Positions 53,510 through 61,441 of a stretch of 64,000 nt of DNA are shown piece after piece. Origin of the DNA: Mesoflavibacter zeaxanthinifaciens DSM 18436 (GTDB lineage Bacteria > Bacteroidota > Bacteroidia > Flavobacteriales > Flavobacteriaceae); contig NZ_AULQ01000001.1 in the NCBI RefSeq assembly GCF_000422365.1, forward strand, positions 372,001 through 436,000, given 5' to 3'. Positions within the stretch are counted from its first letter, which is position 1. Every line of letters begins with the position of its first letter. Both the position numbers and the translations under genes were made by a program. A model generated the notes under the pieces. It was not told where the DNA came from. It saw only the letters and a list, made by a program, of their open reading frames with translations, and did not search any database.

Positions 53510-56143
53510 ATGGCAGAAGAAGAAAACGAAGACTTAACAAACGACCAAAACCAAGACGCAAACGAAACCATTACCAGGATTACTGGTATGTATAAAGAAT
53601 GGTTTTTAGATTATGCGTCTTATGTTATTTTAGAACGTGCAGTACCAGCAATAGAAGATGGTTTTAAACCAGTGCAACGTCGTATCATGCATTCTATGAA
53701 AGACTTAGATGATGGTCGTTACAATAAGGTGGCTAATATTGTTGGTCATACCATGCAGTATCATCCGCATGGTGATGCCAGTATTGCAGATGCTATGGTA
53801 CAAATTGGTCAAAAAGACCTGTTAATTGATACGCAAGGTAACTGGGGAAATATCCTTACCGGAGATAGCGCAGCAGCATCACGTTATATCGAAGCACGTC
53901 TTTCTAAATTTGCTTTAGACGTAGTTTATAATCCAAAAATTACCGAGTGGCAAGCGTCTTACGATGGTAGGCGTAAAGAGCCAATCAATCTACCAGTAAT
54001 GTTTCCGTTATTGTTAGCGCAAGGCGGAGAAGGTATTGCAGTAGGATTATCAACAAAAATATTACCACATAATTTTATAGAGCTTATCGATGCGTCTGTC
54101 AAGCATCTTCAAGGTAAGCGTTTTACAATTTTACCAGATTTTCCAACAGCAGGTATTGCAGATTGTGGCGATTATAACGACGGTATGCGTGGCGGAAAAG
54201 TTCGTGTGCGTGCAAAAATTTCGCAATACGATAAAAACACATTGGTAATTACCGAAGTACCTTTTGGTACAACAACATCGTCGTTAATAGATTCTATCTT
54301 AAAAGCGAACGACAAAGGTAAAATCAAAATCAAAAAAATAGAAGATAATACTGCTGCAGAAGTAGAAATCTTGGTGCATTTACCGTCAGGAATTTCACCA
54401 GATAAAACTATAGATGCACTTTACGCATTTACAAATTGCGAAATCTCTATTTCGCCATTAGGCTGTGTGATTGAAGATAACAAACCGTTATTTATAGGTG
54501 TTTCTGAAATGTTACGTCGTAGTACAGACAACACAGTTCAGTTATTAAAACAAGAATTAGAAATCAAACTTAACGAGTTTGAAGAGCAGTGGCATTTTGC
54601 ATCGTTAGAACGTATTTTTATAGAAAACCGTATCTATCGTGATATTGAAGAGGAAGAAACTTGGGAAGGTGTTATCCAAGCAATAGACAAAGGACTTCAG
54701 CCACATATAAAACATTTAAAACGTGCCATTACAGAAGAAGATATTGTACGTTTAACCGAAATTAGAATTAAACGTATTTCTAAATTCGATATCGATAAAG
54801 CGCAACAAAAAATTGATGCTTTAGAAGATCAAATCGCCGAAGTTAAACATCATTTAGCTAACCTAATAGATTACGCAATAGCGTACTTTAAACGCTTAAA
54901 AGAAACATATAGCGAAGGTAAAGAGCGTAAAACAGAACTACGCGCTTTTGAAGATGTAGATGCTACAAAAGTGGTGATTAGAAACACAAAACTTTACGTA
55001 AATAGAGAAGAAGGTTTTATTGGTACATCGTTAAGAAGAGACGAGTATGTTTGCGATTGTAGTGATATAGATGATATTATTGTATTTACTGCCGAAGGTA
55101 AAATGATGGTCACTAAAGTAGATAGCAAAACCTTTATTGGTAAAAATATTATACACGTTGCAGTCTTTAAAAAGAAAGACAAACGTACTATTTACAATAT
55201 GATTTATCGCGATGGAAGCAAAGGACCTTCGTATATCAAACGTTTTGCCGTAACTTCCATGACTAGAGATAAAGAGTACGACTTGACTAATGGAAACAAA
55301 TCGAGTAAAGTTTGGTATTTCTCTGCAAACCCTAATGGAGAAGCCGAAGTCATTTCGGTATTTTTAAGACAAGTTGGAAGTATTAAAAAACTTAAATGGG
55401 ATATAGATTTTGCAGACATTTTAATAAAAGGTCGAGCAAGTAAAGGTAATGTGGTTACCAAATATGCCATTAAAAAAATAGAATTAAAAGAAAAAGGTGT
55501 ATCTACACTAAAACCTCGTAAAATATGGTTTGACGATACAGTACAACGTTTAAATGTAGATGGAAGAGGCGAGTTGTTAGGCGAATTTAGAGGTGAAGAT
55601 CGACTATTAGTAATCAACCAACGTGGTTATGTAAAAACTATAATTCCAGAAGTAACAGCGCATTTTGATGACGATATGATTGTGCTGGAAAAATGGATAC
55701 CAAAAAAGCCAATTTCAGCTATTTATTATGACGGCGATAAAGAACGTTACTACGTAAAACGTTTTTTAATTGAAAACGAAAGTAAAGAAGATTTATTTAT
55801 ATCAGAACATCCAAAATCACAATTAGAAATTGTATCTACCGACTGGAAACCTATGGCGGAAGTAGAATTTACTAAAGAAAGAGGTAAAGATAGAAAGGAA
55901 AATCTTCAAGTTAATTTAGAAGAATTTATAGCAATTAAAGGTATAAATGCACTTGGTAATCAATTAACTAAAGATAAGGTTAACCAAATAAGTCTTTTAG
56001 ATCCTTTACCTTATGAAGCGCCAGAAGACGTTCCAGCAGATACCATTGATGTAATAGACGAAGAAAATGTTTCTTCAAAACCGTCAGAAGATTTAGAAGA
56101 AGGAAGTAACCTTGATGATTCCGGTCAACCTACACTTTTTTAG
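53510..56143 (+). CDS. parC: DNA topoisomerase IV subunit A
   Basis: The protein has 877 residues. The winged-helix core has FKPVQRRIMHSM and HPHGDASIADAM; the catalytic tyrosine is Tyr126 in SRYIEARLS. A long C-terminal pinwheel domain follows. The end is acidic and low complexity (DVPADTIDVIDEE to DDSGQPTLF). Together with parE it makes the decatenase. It overlaps the convergent terC gene by 14 bases at the tail. The tail is unlike gyrase A. Confidence 0.95.
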   Translation: MAEEENEDLTNDQNQDANETITRITGMYKEWFLDYASYVILERAVPAIEDGFKPVQRRIMHSMKDLDDGRYNKVANIVGHTMQYHPHGDASIADAMVQIGQKDLLIDTQGNWGNILTGDSAAASRYIEARLSKFALDVVYNPKITEWQASYDGRRKEPINLPVMFPLLLAQGGEGIAVGLSTKILPHNFIELIDASVKHLQGKRFTILPDFPTAGIADCGDYNDGMRGGKVRVRAKISQYDKNTLVITEVPFGTTTSSLIDSILKANDKGKIKIKKIEDNTAAEVEILVHLPSGISPDKTIDALYAFTNCEISISPLGCVIEDNKPLFIGVSEMLRRSTDNTVQLLKQELEIKLNEFEEQWHFASLERIFIENRIYRDIEEEETWEGVIQAIDKGLQPHIKHLKRAITEEDIVRLTEIRIKRISKFDIDKAQQKIDALEDQIAEVKHHLANLIDYAIAYFKRLKETYSEGKERKTELRAFEDVDATKVVIRNTKLYVNREEGFIGTSLRRDEYVCDCSDIDDIIVFTAEGKMMVTKVDSKTFIGKNIIHVAVFKKKDKRTIYNMIYRDGSKGPSYIKRFAVTSMTRDKEYDLTNGNKSSKVWYFSANPNGEAEVISVFLRQVGSIKKLKWDIDFADILIKGRASKGNVVTKYAIKKIELKEKGVSTLKPRKIWFDDTVQRLNVDGRGELLGEFRGEDRLLVINQRGYVKTIIPEVTAHFDDDMIVLEKWIPKKPISAIYYDGDKERYYVKRFLIENESKEDLFISEHPKSQLEIVSTDWKPMAEVEFTKERGKDRKENLQVNLEEFIAIKGINALGNQLTKDKVNQISLLDPLPYEAPEDVPADTIDVIDEENVSSKPSEDLEEGSNLDDSGQPTLF

Positions 56144-56927
56144 TAGGTTTTTTGCTTATTTTCTGATTCAAAAATTCGACAAATAAAGAAAATGCAATTG
56201 CAAAATATAGATATCCTTTAGGTATTGCACCAACCTTTTTATCAAAGAAAGTTGTGTGAGATAAATGACCAGCTTCTGTAATTAGCATAAATCCAATTAA
56301 GATTAAAAAAGAAAGCCCAAGTATTTGTATACTTGGGTTTTTGTCTATAAAACGTCTAATTTTATTAGCAAATCCAATCATTATTATTATTGAAATAACA
56401 ACCGCAATTATCATTAAAATTAAATTGTAGTTGTGATTGTCTGATAAACCATTAGTCATACCAACAGCTGTTAAGATAGAATCTATAGAGAAAATAAAAT
56501 CTATAATTAAGATTTGAATTATAGCTTGTTGTAAAGATTTAATAGCTTTGCCTTTAACTTCATCTTCATCATGTTTTGGATCAGAGACTTTTTCTCTTAT
56601 TTCAGAAGTACTTTTGTATATTAAAAATAATCCACCAGCAAATAAAATTATGGCTTGCCAGCTTAACTCTAAATGCATCCAATTTAAATCTAAAGTATAA
56701 AAAGGCTTAGATAAACCAACTAAAAAAGACACAAAAAACAACAAAATAATACGTTGTACCATTGCTAGTAAAAGTCCAATATTTGTGACTTTACCACGTT
56801 GTTCTTCAGGAAGTTTGTTTGCAGCGATAGAGATAAACACAATATTGTCTATTCCTAAAATTATCTCTAAAAATGTAAGCGTTAGTAATGCAAAAATGGC
56901 ATCACTAGAGGTTAAAAACTCTATCAT
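56130..56927 (-). CDS. TerC-family integral membrane protein
   Basis: The protein has 265 residues and seven or eight helices. Signature LEIILGIDNIVFISI with its acidic membrane residue, and LIIDFIFSIDSILTAVGM as the second half of the repeated motif, are the TerC pattern. TerC/Alx proteins are linked to manganese or tellurite resistance; here Mn/metal export is most likely. It lies two bases after the upstream lipoprotein gene, so they form a pair. Its start has no alternative. Confidence 0.9.
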   Translation of the reverse strand: MIEFLTSSDAIFALLTLTFLEIILGIDNIVFISIAANKLPEEQRGKVTNIGLLLAMVQRIILLFFVSFLVGLSKPFYTLDLNWMHLELSWQAIILFAGGLFLIYKSTSEIREKVSDPKHDEDEVKGKAIKSLQQAIIQILIIDFIFSIDSILTAVGMTNGLSDNHNYNLILMIIAVVISIIIMIGFANKIRRFIDKNPSIQILGLSFLILIGFMLITEAGHLSHTTFFDKKVGAIPKGYLYFAIAFSLFVEFLNQKISKKPTKKV

Positions 56928-56929
56928 GA

Positions 56930-57301
56930 TTATTGTTGTTTATAAGCTATACCTTTTTGCTTTTTAGATTCGCCAACATAAGAATATTCAAAGGTATAAG
57001 TAGAATCTGTTGTGGTTAATATTTTTAAGTGAATATCTTTTTGCTCAGCCATACTCTTTGGATTTATGGTTTTAAAAATAACTTCGCAATTATTAATCCA
57101 TCGCAAAGAAGAACTATCGGTTTTACCTTCGTAAGTTTCTACTTGTAGCGTATCATTTCTAAAAAATGTAGACTTATACAGTTTATCATTAATGGTTACT
57201 TCACTTGTAAATTTACCTGTTTTAAAATCTTTACAATTTCTTTCAACCTGATAACAACTAAATAAACTTAATGTTAAAAGCAAAAGGATAAAATGTTTCA
57301 T
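56930..57301 (-). CDS. Small lipoprotein upstream of terC
   Basis: The protein has 123 residues. Lipobox LSLFSC gives lipid Cys16. The mature part has NCKDFKTGKFTSEVTINDKLYKST and YTFEYSYVGESKKQKG, one small beta domain. Such proteins are sometimes mislabelled as topoisomerase because of the parC neighbour; the sequence has nothing of topoisomerase. It is cotranscribed with terC. Its function is unknown. Confidence 0.75.
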   Translation of the reverse strand: MKHFILLLLTLSLFSCYQVERNCKDFKTGKFTSEVTINDKLYKSTFFRNDTLQVETYEGKTDSSSLRWINNCEVIFKTINPKSMAEQKDIHLKILTTTDSTYTFEYSYVGESKKQKGIAYKQQ

Positions 57302-57400
57302 AAAAAAATATTTACTACAAAATTACAAAACTAGCTTATTAAAAACGTATAATTTTTCACCTACTTATAACTTTCGTATTTGAAAATTTTATGGACTTAG

Positions 57401-57823
57401 TTACGAATTCTCAAAATTTTGAAAACTACCATCTTTATAAAAAATCACAATACGATCAATTTCTTTTTTTGAATTTTGTTCAATTCGTGAAATTGAAGTC
57501 GAATTTGTTTCTTGAGTTTTCTCTTCAACTTCAGAAAATAAATTTTGTGATTCTGGTCGAGTAGGAATTTCAGATTTAATTTCTGTTGAATTTTTTTCAG
57601 CAGGAAAATTTCCTTTGCCATTTAACAACCAATACAATTCTACTTCAGGATAAGAGGATAGGACTTTTAAAACAAATTCTAAACTTGGTTTATTTCTACC
57701 AGATAGTATGTGCGAAATACTTGAGCGTTGCACACCGATTTTTTCAGCAAAAGAAGAGCCACTTTCACCGTAATAATCTATGACTTTTTGAAGTCTTTTA
57801 GCAAATTCTGTATTGTTTATCAT
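57401..57823 (-). CDS. XRE-family helix-turn-helix transcriptional regulator
   Basis: From the ATG at 57823 the protein has 140 residues. Residues 5-65 hold an XRE helix-turn-helix: FAKRLQKVIDYYGESGSSFAEKIGVQRSSIS then HILSGRNKPSLEFVLKVL, followed by ELYWLLNGKG. The C-terminal 70 residues are acidic and serine-rich with no domain, ending FYKDGSFQNFENS. A longer start (TTG at 57853) would run through the operator, so the ATG is preferred. TTACAWWTGTAA palindromes lie directly upstream and again before the divergent M14 peptidase gene, so it probably regulates itself and that gene. Confidence 0.9.
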   Translation of the reverse strand: MINNTEFAKRLQKVIDYYGESGSSFAEKIGVQRSSISHILSGRNKPSLEFVLKVLSSYPEVELYWLLNGKGNFPAEKNSTEIKSEIPTRPESQNLFSEVEEKTQETNSTSISRIEQNSKKEIDRIVIFYKDGSFQNFENS

Positions 57824-57827
57824 AGTG

Positions 57828-57839
57828 ATACAAATGTAA
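57828..57839. promoter_or_regulatory. Operator-like site ATACAAATGTAA next to the XRE start
   Basis: One mismatch from TTACAWWTGTAA. On the minus strand it contains TACATTTG, a perfect -7 element, only 8 bases before the regulator's ATG. Confidence 0.5.
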
Positions 57840-57862
57840 ACAAAGCAGTTCAAATTTCAATG

Positions 57863-57874
57863 TTACAATTGTAA
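57863..57874. promoter_or_regulatory. Operator palindrome TTACAATTGTAA, regulator side
   Basis: It is a perfect 12-bp palindrome about 40 bases upstream of the XRE ATG, identical to the copy at 58063. Confidence 0.6.
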
Positions 57875-58048
57875 AAAAATAGTTAATTATGTAAATATTA
57901 TTGCTTATTTACAGTTAAAATATTTAAACTTAAACTTTAAATAAACTACATAAATAGCTGATAAACAATTATTAATGTGTGTTATTTGTTTAATAAAGCT
58001 TTCAACTACTTTCTTAATTAAAAAAGCCTTTAAGATTGATTGCAGGTG

Positions 58049-58120
58049 TTTACAAACGTAAATTACAATTGTAAATTATGTTGTTTACATTTGTAAAATT
58101 TAGTTTGTTTACATTTGTAA
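58049..58120. promoter_or_regulatory. Four-operator array before the M14 peptidase gene
   Basis: TTTACAAACGTAAA (58049-58062), TTACAATTGTAA (58063-58074), TTACATTTGTAA (58085-58096) and TTACATTTGTAA (58109-58120). Core starts are 13, 22 and 24 bases apart, about one and two helical turns. The last two contain TACATTTG; the one at 58110-58117 puts transcription near 58124, 12 bases before the ATG. Confidence 0.65.
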
Positions 58121-58135
58121 CGTATAAAATTTAAT

Positions 58136-59272
58136 ATGACAATTACAGACTTAAACACTAGACATAAACAAGATAAAGAATACACTTTATTTGGGCGTTA
58201 TATTTCATTAAATGACATAGCTCCTTTAATAGATAAATTACCTTCAAATTTTATAACTGAAATTATTGGACGTTCTGTATTAGATCAAAAGATCTATGCT
58301 ATAACTATTGGTAATGGACCAAAAAAAATACTAATGTGGTCGCAAATGCATGGTAACGAGTCTACAACCACCAAAGCAATTTTTGACTTATTAAACAGCT
58401 TTAAAAACAATTATTTTGATGATATATTAAAATGCTGTACTATTAAAATAGTACCCATGCTTAATCCTGATGGGGCTAAAGCTTATACTAGATTAAATGC
58501 TAATAATGTAGATTTAAACAGAGACGCTCAGGATTTATCACAACCAGAAAGTAAAGTACTGTTAGATTGTTATAATGCTTTTAAGCCTGACTTTTGTTTT
58601 AATTTGCATGGGCAACGTACCATATTTAGTGCAGGTAAAACAAATAATGTTGCAACATTGTCTTTTTTATCTCCAGCAGTAAACAAAGAAAGAGATATTA
58701 ATAGCACAAGAGCTATATCTATGCAGATTATAGCCTCGATTAATAGTTTTATGCAAACCGAGTTACCTAATCAAATTGGTCGTTATGATGACGATTTTAA
58801 TGCTAATTGTGTTGGTGATAGCTTTCAAATGAAACAAACTCCAACAATTTTATATGAAGCTGGACATTACAAAGATGACTATAATAGGGAAGAAGTAAGA
58901 CGATTTACATATCAAGCTATAATAGCAGGGTTATTAATTATAACTAAGGAAGATGTGAAAGGTGACAATTATAAGGCTTATTTTGATATACCAGAAAATC
59001 AAAAACTATTTTATGATGTTATTATAAAAGACGCATTAATAGACGGAGAAATTAAAGATGTTGCAATTCAATTTCAAGAAAAATTGATTGATAATAAGCT
59101 GAATTTTATTCCTAAAGTTGAGAAAATTTTTAAAAATGATTCTTTTTTTGCTCATAAATGGATTGAAGCCAATAATTTAGAGGTAAGGACAGTAAATAAG
59201 GAACTGTTATATGAAGGTTACGAAAACGATTTCGTTTTTATGAATAATGTGAAAAAATCATTAAAACACTAA
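58136..59272 (+). CDS. M14-family zinc carboxypeptidase
   Basis: The protein has 378 residues. Zinc ligands are in MHGNEST (His, Glu) and FNLHGQRT (His); the substrate arginine is in DLNRDAQD, and the general-base glutamate is probably in ILYEAGHY. There is no signal peptide, so it is cytoplasmic, which is less usual for M14 and fits a role on wall peptides or modified amino acids brought inside. It is controlled by an array of XRE operators and followed by an Lrp-type regulator. No long-known substrate class can be assigned. Confidence 0.85.
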   Translation: MTITDLNTRHKQDKEYTLFGRYISLNDIAPLIDKLPSNFITEIIGRSVLDQKIYAITIGNGPKKILMWSQMHGNESTTTKAIFDLLNSFKNNYFDDILKCCTIKIVPMLNPDGAKAYTRLNANNVDLNRDAQDLSQPESKVLLDCYNAFKPDFCFNLHGQRTIFSAGKTNNVATLSFLSPAVNKERDINSTRAISMQIIASINSFMQTELPNQIGRYDDDFNANCVGDSFQMKQTPTILYEAGHYKDDYNREEVRRFTYQAIIAGLLIITKEDVKGDNYKAYFDIPENQKLFYDVIIKDALIDGEIKDVAIQFQEKLIDNKLNFIPKVEKIFKNDSFFAHKWIEANNLEVRTVNKELLYEGYENDFVFMNNVKKSLKH

Positions 59273-59313
59273 AAATCTTTGTTTAAAATACAGAATAATC
59301 AAAGATTTTGTAC

Positions 59314-59321
59314 TATTTTTG
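59314..59321 (+). promoter_or_regulatory. -7 element TATTTTTG of the Lrp gene
   Basis: It is a perfect TAnnTTTG match 25 bases before the ATG, so the Lrp gene may be transcribed separately from the peptidase gene. Confidence 0.45.
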
Positions 59322-59345
59322 CCTAAAATCTATTAATTCAATAAA

Positions 59346-59825
59346 ATGGCAAAGTTTAAATTAGACGAAATTGATCATCAAATTCTTGATATGTTAATCG
59401 ATAACACAAGAGTTCCTTTTACAGATATCGCTAAAAAATTATTAATCTCTGCTGGTACAGTTCATGTACGAGTAAAAAAGATGGAAGATGCAGGTATTAT
59501 TAAAGGGTCTTCTTTAACTTTAGATTATAAAAAATTAGGATATTCTTTTATTGCTTATGTAGGAGTTTTTTTACAAAATACATCTCAAACTACTTTTGTT
59601 TTAGAGCGTATAAACGAAATACCTTTTGTTACTGTTGCACATATTACTACAGGAAAATTTAATGTATTCTGTAAAATTAGAGCAAAAAATACAGAACACG
59701 CAAAAGATGTAATCTTTATGCTAGATGATATTGAAGGTGTTTATAGAACAGAAACAATGATATCTATGGAAGAAAGTATTAATGATAAAAAGCGTTTAAT
59801 GCACAGTATTTTTAATGAGCTTTAA
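59346..59825 (+). CDS. Lrp/AsnC-family transcriptional regulator
   Basis: The protein has 159 residues. N-terminal winged helix-turn-helix: LDEIDHQILDMLIDNTRVPFTDIAKKL, with recognition helix SAGTVHVRVKKMEDAG. C-terminal RAM (ligand) domain: SFIAYVGVFLQNT, VTVAHITTGKFNVFCKIRAKN, and GVYRTETMISM. It senses an amino acid, probably a branched-chain or sulfur type in Bacteroidetes. It lies 73 bases after the M14 gene. A divergent pair with a metabolic target is not evident. Confidence 0.93.
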   Translation: MAKFKLDEIDHQILDMLIDNTRVPFTDIAKKLLISAGTVHVRVKKMEDAGIIKGSSLTLDYKKLGYSFIAYVGVFLQNTSQTTFVLERINEIPFVTVAHITTGKFNVFCKIRAKNTEHAKDVIFMLDDIEGVYRTETMISMEESINDKKRLMHSIFNEL

Positions 59826-59850
59826 GCTTTTTTCATTTTTAAAATATTAA

Positions 59851-59888
59851 AAACGCTTCAGGTATAATTATCTGAAGCGTTTTTTTTA
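59851..59888. terminator. Bidirectional terminator after the Lrp gene
   Basis: AAACGCTTCAG (59851-59861) pairs with CTGAAGCGTTT (59872-59882), followed by a T run that overlaps the convergent gene's stop at 59886. Confidence 0.85.
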
Positions 59889-60203
59889 TTCTTCCTCATC
59901 AATTAAAACGATATCATTACTTAGTGTTGTGTCTTTATTAAAATCCATCACAACATGTCCGTCGCTATTAGTTGTAAAATCTAAATTGCTATCAAAATTT
60001 GTCATGGTGTAGTGTAGTTTACTACTAACTTTTACAAGATAAATAGCATCTTTTGTTTTTACTTCAATAGCTTCAATACTGTGGTTGTGATGATCATCAA
60101 ACTTGATAATATCATCATCTCCATAACCATCAGGAAATTTTTCTGTAAGTAATTGTAATACTTCAGGCGTTAATTTTTTGTAATCGACAATAACTTTTTT
60201 CAT
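59886..60203 (-). CDS. Small acidic protein of unknown function (105 aa)
   Basis: The sequence starts KKVIVDYKKLTPEVLQLLTEKFPDGY, followed by an acidic stretch DDDIIKFDDHHNHSIEAIEVKT and a beta-rich middle. It ends DIVLIDEEE. It is cytoplasmic with no signal peptide. The length and the opening look typical of a conserved Flavobacteriia protein with no known role. It lies 86 bases upstream of aroB's stop and is probably independent. Confidence 0.7.
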   Translation of the reverse strand: MKKVIVDYKKLTPEVLQLLTEKFPDGYGDDDIIKFDDHHNHSIEAIEVKTKDAIYLVKVSSKLHYTMTNFDSNLDFTTNSDGHVVMDFNKDTTLSNDIVLIDEEE

Positions 60204-60289
60204 ACCTAATAATTTATAAATTAAGAGGTTAGTGTAGTCATGTAAAAAGTAAAGTATTTAAAATTACAATTTATTTTAATATAAAGGTG

Positions 60290-61354
60290 TTAATTATTAT
60301 AAAATTCAAAAGATTTGATAACCAGATCATTAGGTGCTTCTTGATTAATTTTACAGGTTCCTATATTTTCTAAAAGCACAAATTTAATTTTACCATTTTC
60401 GTTTTTCTTGTCATGTTTCATAAGCCCTATAATTCCTTCAAAGTCTTTAGGGTTAATTTTAGGTTGACCAAATGTTTTAATTAAAAATGACTTAATTTTT
60501 TCGACAGAATTAATGTCTAATCCAAGTATTTTGTGTGATAAATAACTTTCTAAAATCATTCCTATAGCTATCGCTTCACCATGTAATAACGCTTTATCTA
60601 CTTGGTTTAAGTAGTAAGATTCTATAGCATGACCAAGTGTATGGCCAAAATTTAAAGTTTTTCTTAGGTTTTGCTCTGTTGGGTCTTTTTCAACAATTTC
60701 TTTTTTAACATTAATAGAGTCATAAATTAACCAATCTAAATCTTCAAGTGTTAAATTAGATAAGTTTTGTAAATCGCTATAATGCTTTGGGTTATTTATT
60801 AGTCCATGTTTAATCATTTCAGCTAATCCAGAACGCAAATCGCGTTGTGATAAACTGTTTAAAAATGAGGTGTCAATTAAAACCATAACAGGTGTTTTTA
60901 TTATACCTATTTGGTTTTTTAAAGCCCCTAAATCTACACCATTTTTGCCTCCAATAGACGCATCTACCATAGATAATAGGGTAGTGGGTATATTTATAAA
61001 ATCAATACCACGTTGGTAGCAACATGCAACAAAACCACCTAAATCTGTAACAACACCACCACCTAAATTAATCATTAAGCTTTTTCTGTCTGCTCCAAGT
61101 TCGCTTAAAGCTTTCCATAAACTACTACAAGTATCTAAGTTTTTATGCTGTTCTCCAGGCTCAATCTCTAAAACCTCAATTCTAATATCTGTATTTATAT
61201 TGGCTAAAAGTTGTGATGAGCAATGTTCATTAGTATTGCTATCGGTTAAGATGAAAATTGAAGAGTAATTTTTATTATTTATTTGTTGGTTAAGATTATC
61301 GTAAGATTTTTGATTAAAATAAATAGTGTAATCTTGTGTTTGGATAGCTGTCAT
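60290..61354 (-). CDS. aroB: 3-dehydroquinate synthase
   Basis: The protein has 354 residues from the ATG at 61354 (TAIQTQDYTIYF). NAD and metal residues: MINLGGGVVTDLGGFVACCYQRG, AEMIKHGLI, and NFGHTLGHAIESYY with the zinc histidines. It forms 3-dehydroquinate from DAHP, step two of the shikimate path. A longer start at 61414 adds 20 residues unlike AroB, so I reject it. It is divergent from the proline dehydrogenase gene. Confidence 0.94.
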   Translation of the reverse strand: MTAIQTQDYTIYFNQKSYDNLNQQINNKNYSSIFILTDSNTNEHCSSQLLANINTDIRIEVLEIEPGEQHKNLDTCSSLWKALSELGADRKSLMINLGGGVVTDLGGFVACCYQRGIDFINIPTTLLSMVDASIGGKNGVDLGALKNQIGIIKTPVMVLIDTSFLNSLSQRDLRSGLAEMIKHGLINNPKHYSDLQNLSNLTLEDLDWLIYDSINVKKEIVEKDPTEQNLRKTLNFGHTLGHAIESYYLNQVDKALLHGEAIAIGMILESYLSHKILGLDINSVEKIKSFLIKTFGQPKINPKDFEGIIGLMKHDKKNENGKIKFVLLENIGTCKINQEAPNDLVIKSFEFYNN

Positions 61355-61415
61355 ATTGTGTATAATGAAGTGTAAAAATAAGGAGTTTTTTAAATAATTT
61401 CTATTATAGTTCATT

Positions 61416-61423
61416 TATATTTG
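61416..61423 (+). promoter_or_regulatory. -7 element TATATTTG of the proline dehydrogenase gene
   Basis: It is a perfect TAnnTTTG match. It overlaps a TTG start at 61421, so the ATG at 61442, about 12 bases after the predicted start near 61430, is the true start. Confidence 0.55.
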
Positions 61424-61441
61424 CACATAATTTTTTTGATA

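Larger units (their letters stand above)
57824..58135. other. 312-base divergent regulatory region between the XRE regulator and M14 peptidase genes
   Basis: No gene is present. It is very A/T-rich and holds six TTACAWWTGTAA-type palindromes: two on the regulator side (57828, 57863) and four on the peptidase side (58050, 58063, 58085, 58109). The middle 170 bases have no other clear structure. Confidence 0.8.

Noticed and set aside
57824-57853. Extended start (TTG) for the XRE regulator
   Set aside because: It would put the operator site at 57828-57839 inside the coding region, and the added residues are not part of the helix-turn-helix family.
58049-58120. Iteron-type replication origin
   Set aside because: The TTACAWWTGTAA copies lie in a promoter region beside a regulator. 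There is no Rep gene, DnaA-box cluster or partition gene, so operator sites are the simpler reading.
61355-61441. Extended starts of aroB (61414) and proline dehydrogenase (61421)
   Set aside because: Both extensions run into the shared promoter region. The extra residues are not conserved family sequence, and the TATATTTG element at 61416-61423 overlaps the proline dehydrogenase TTG.
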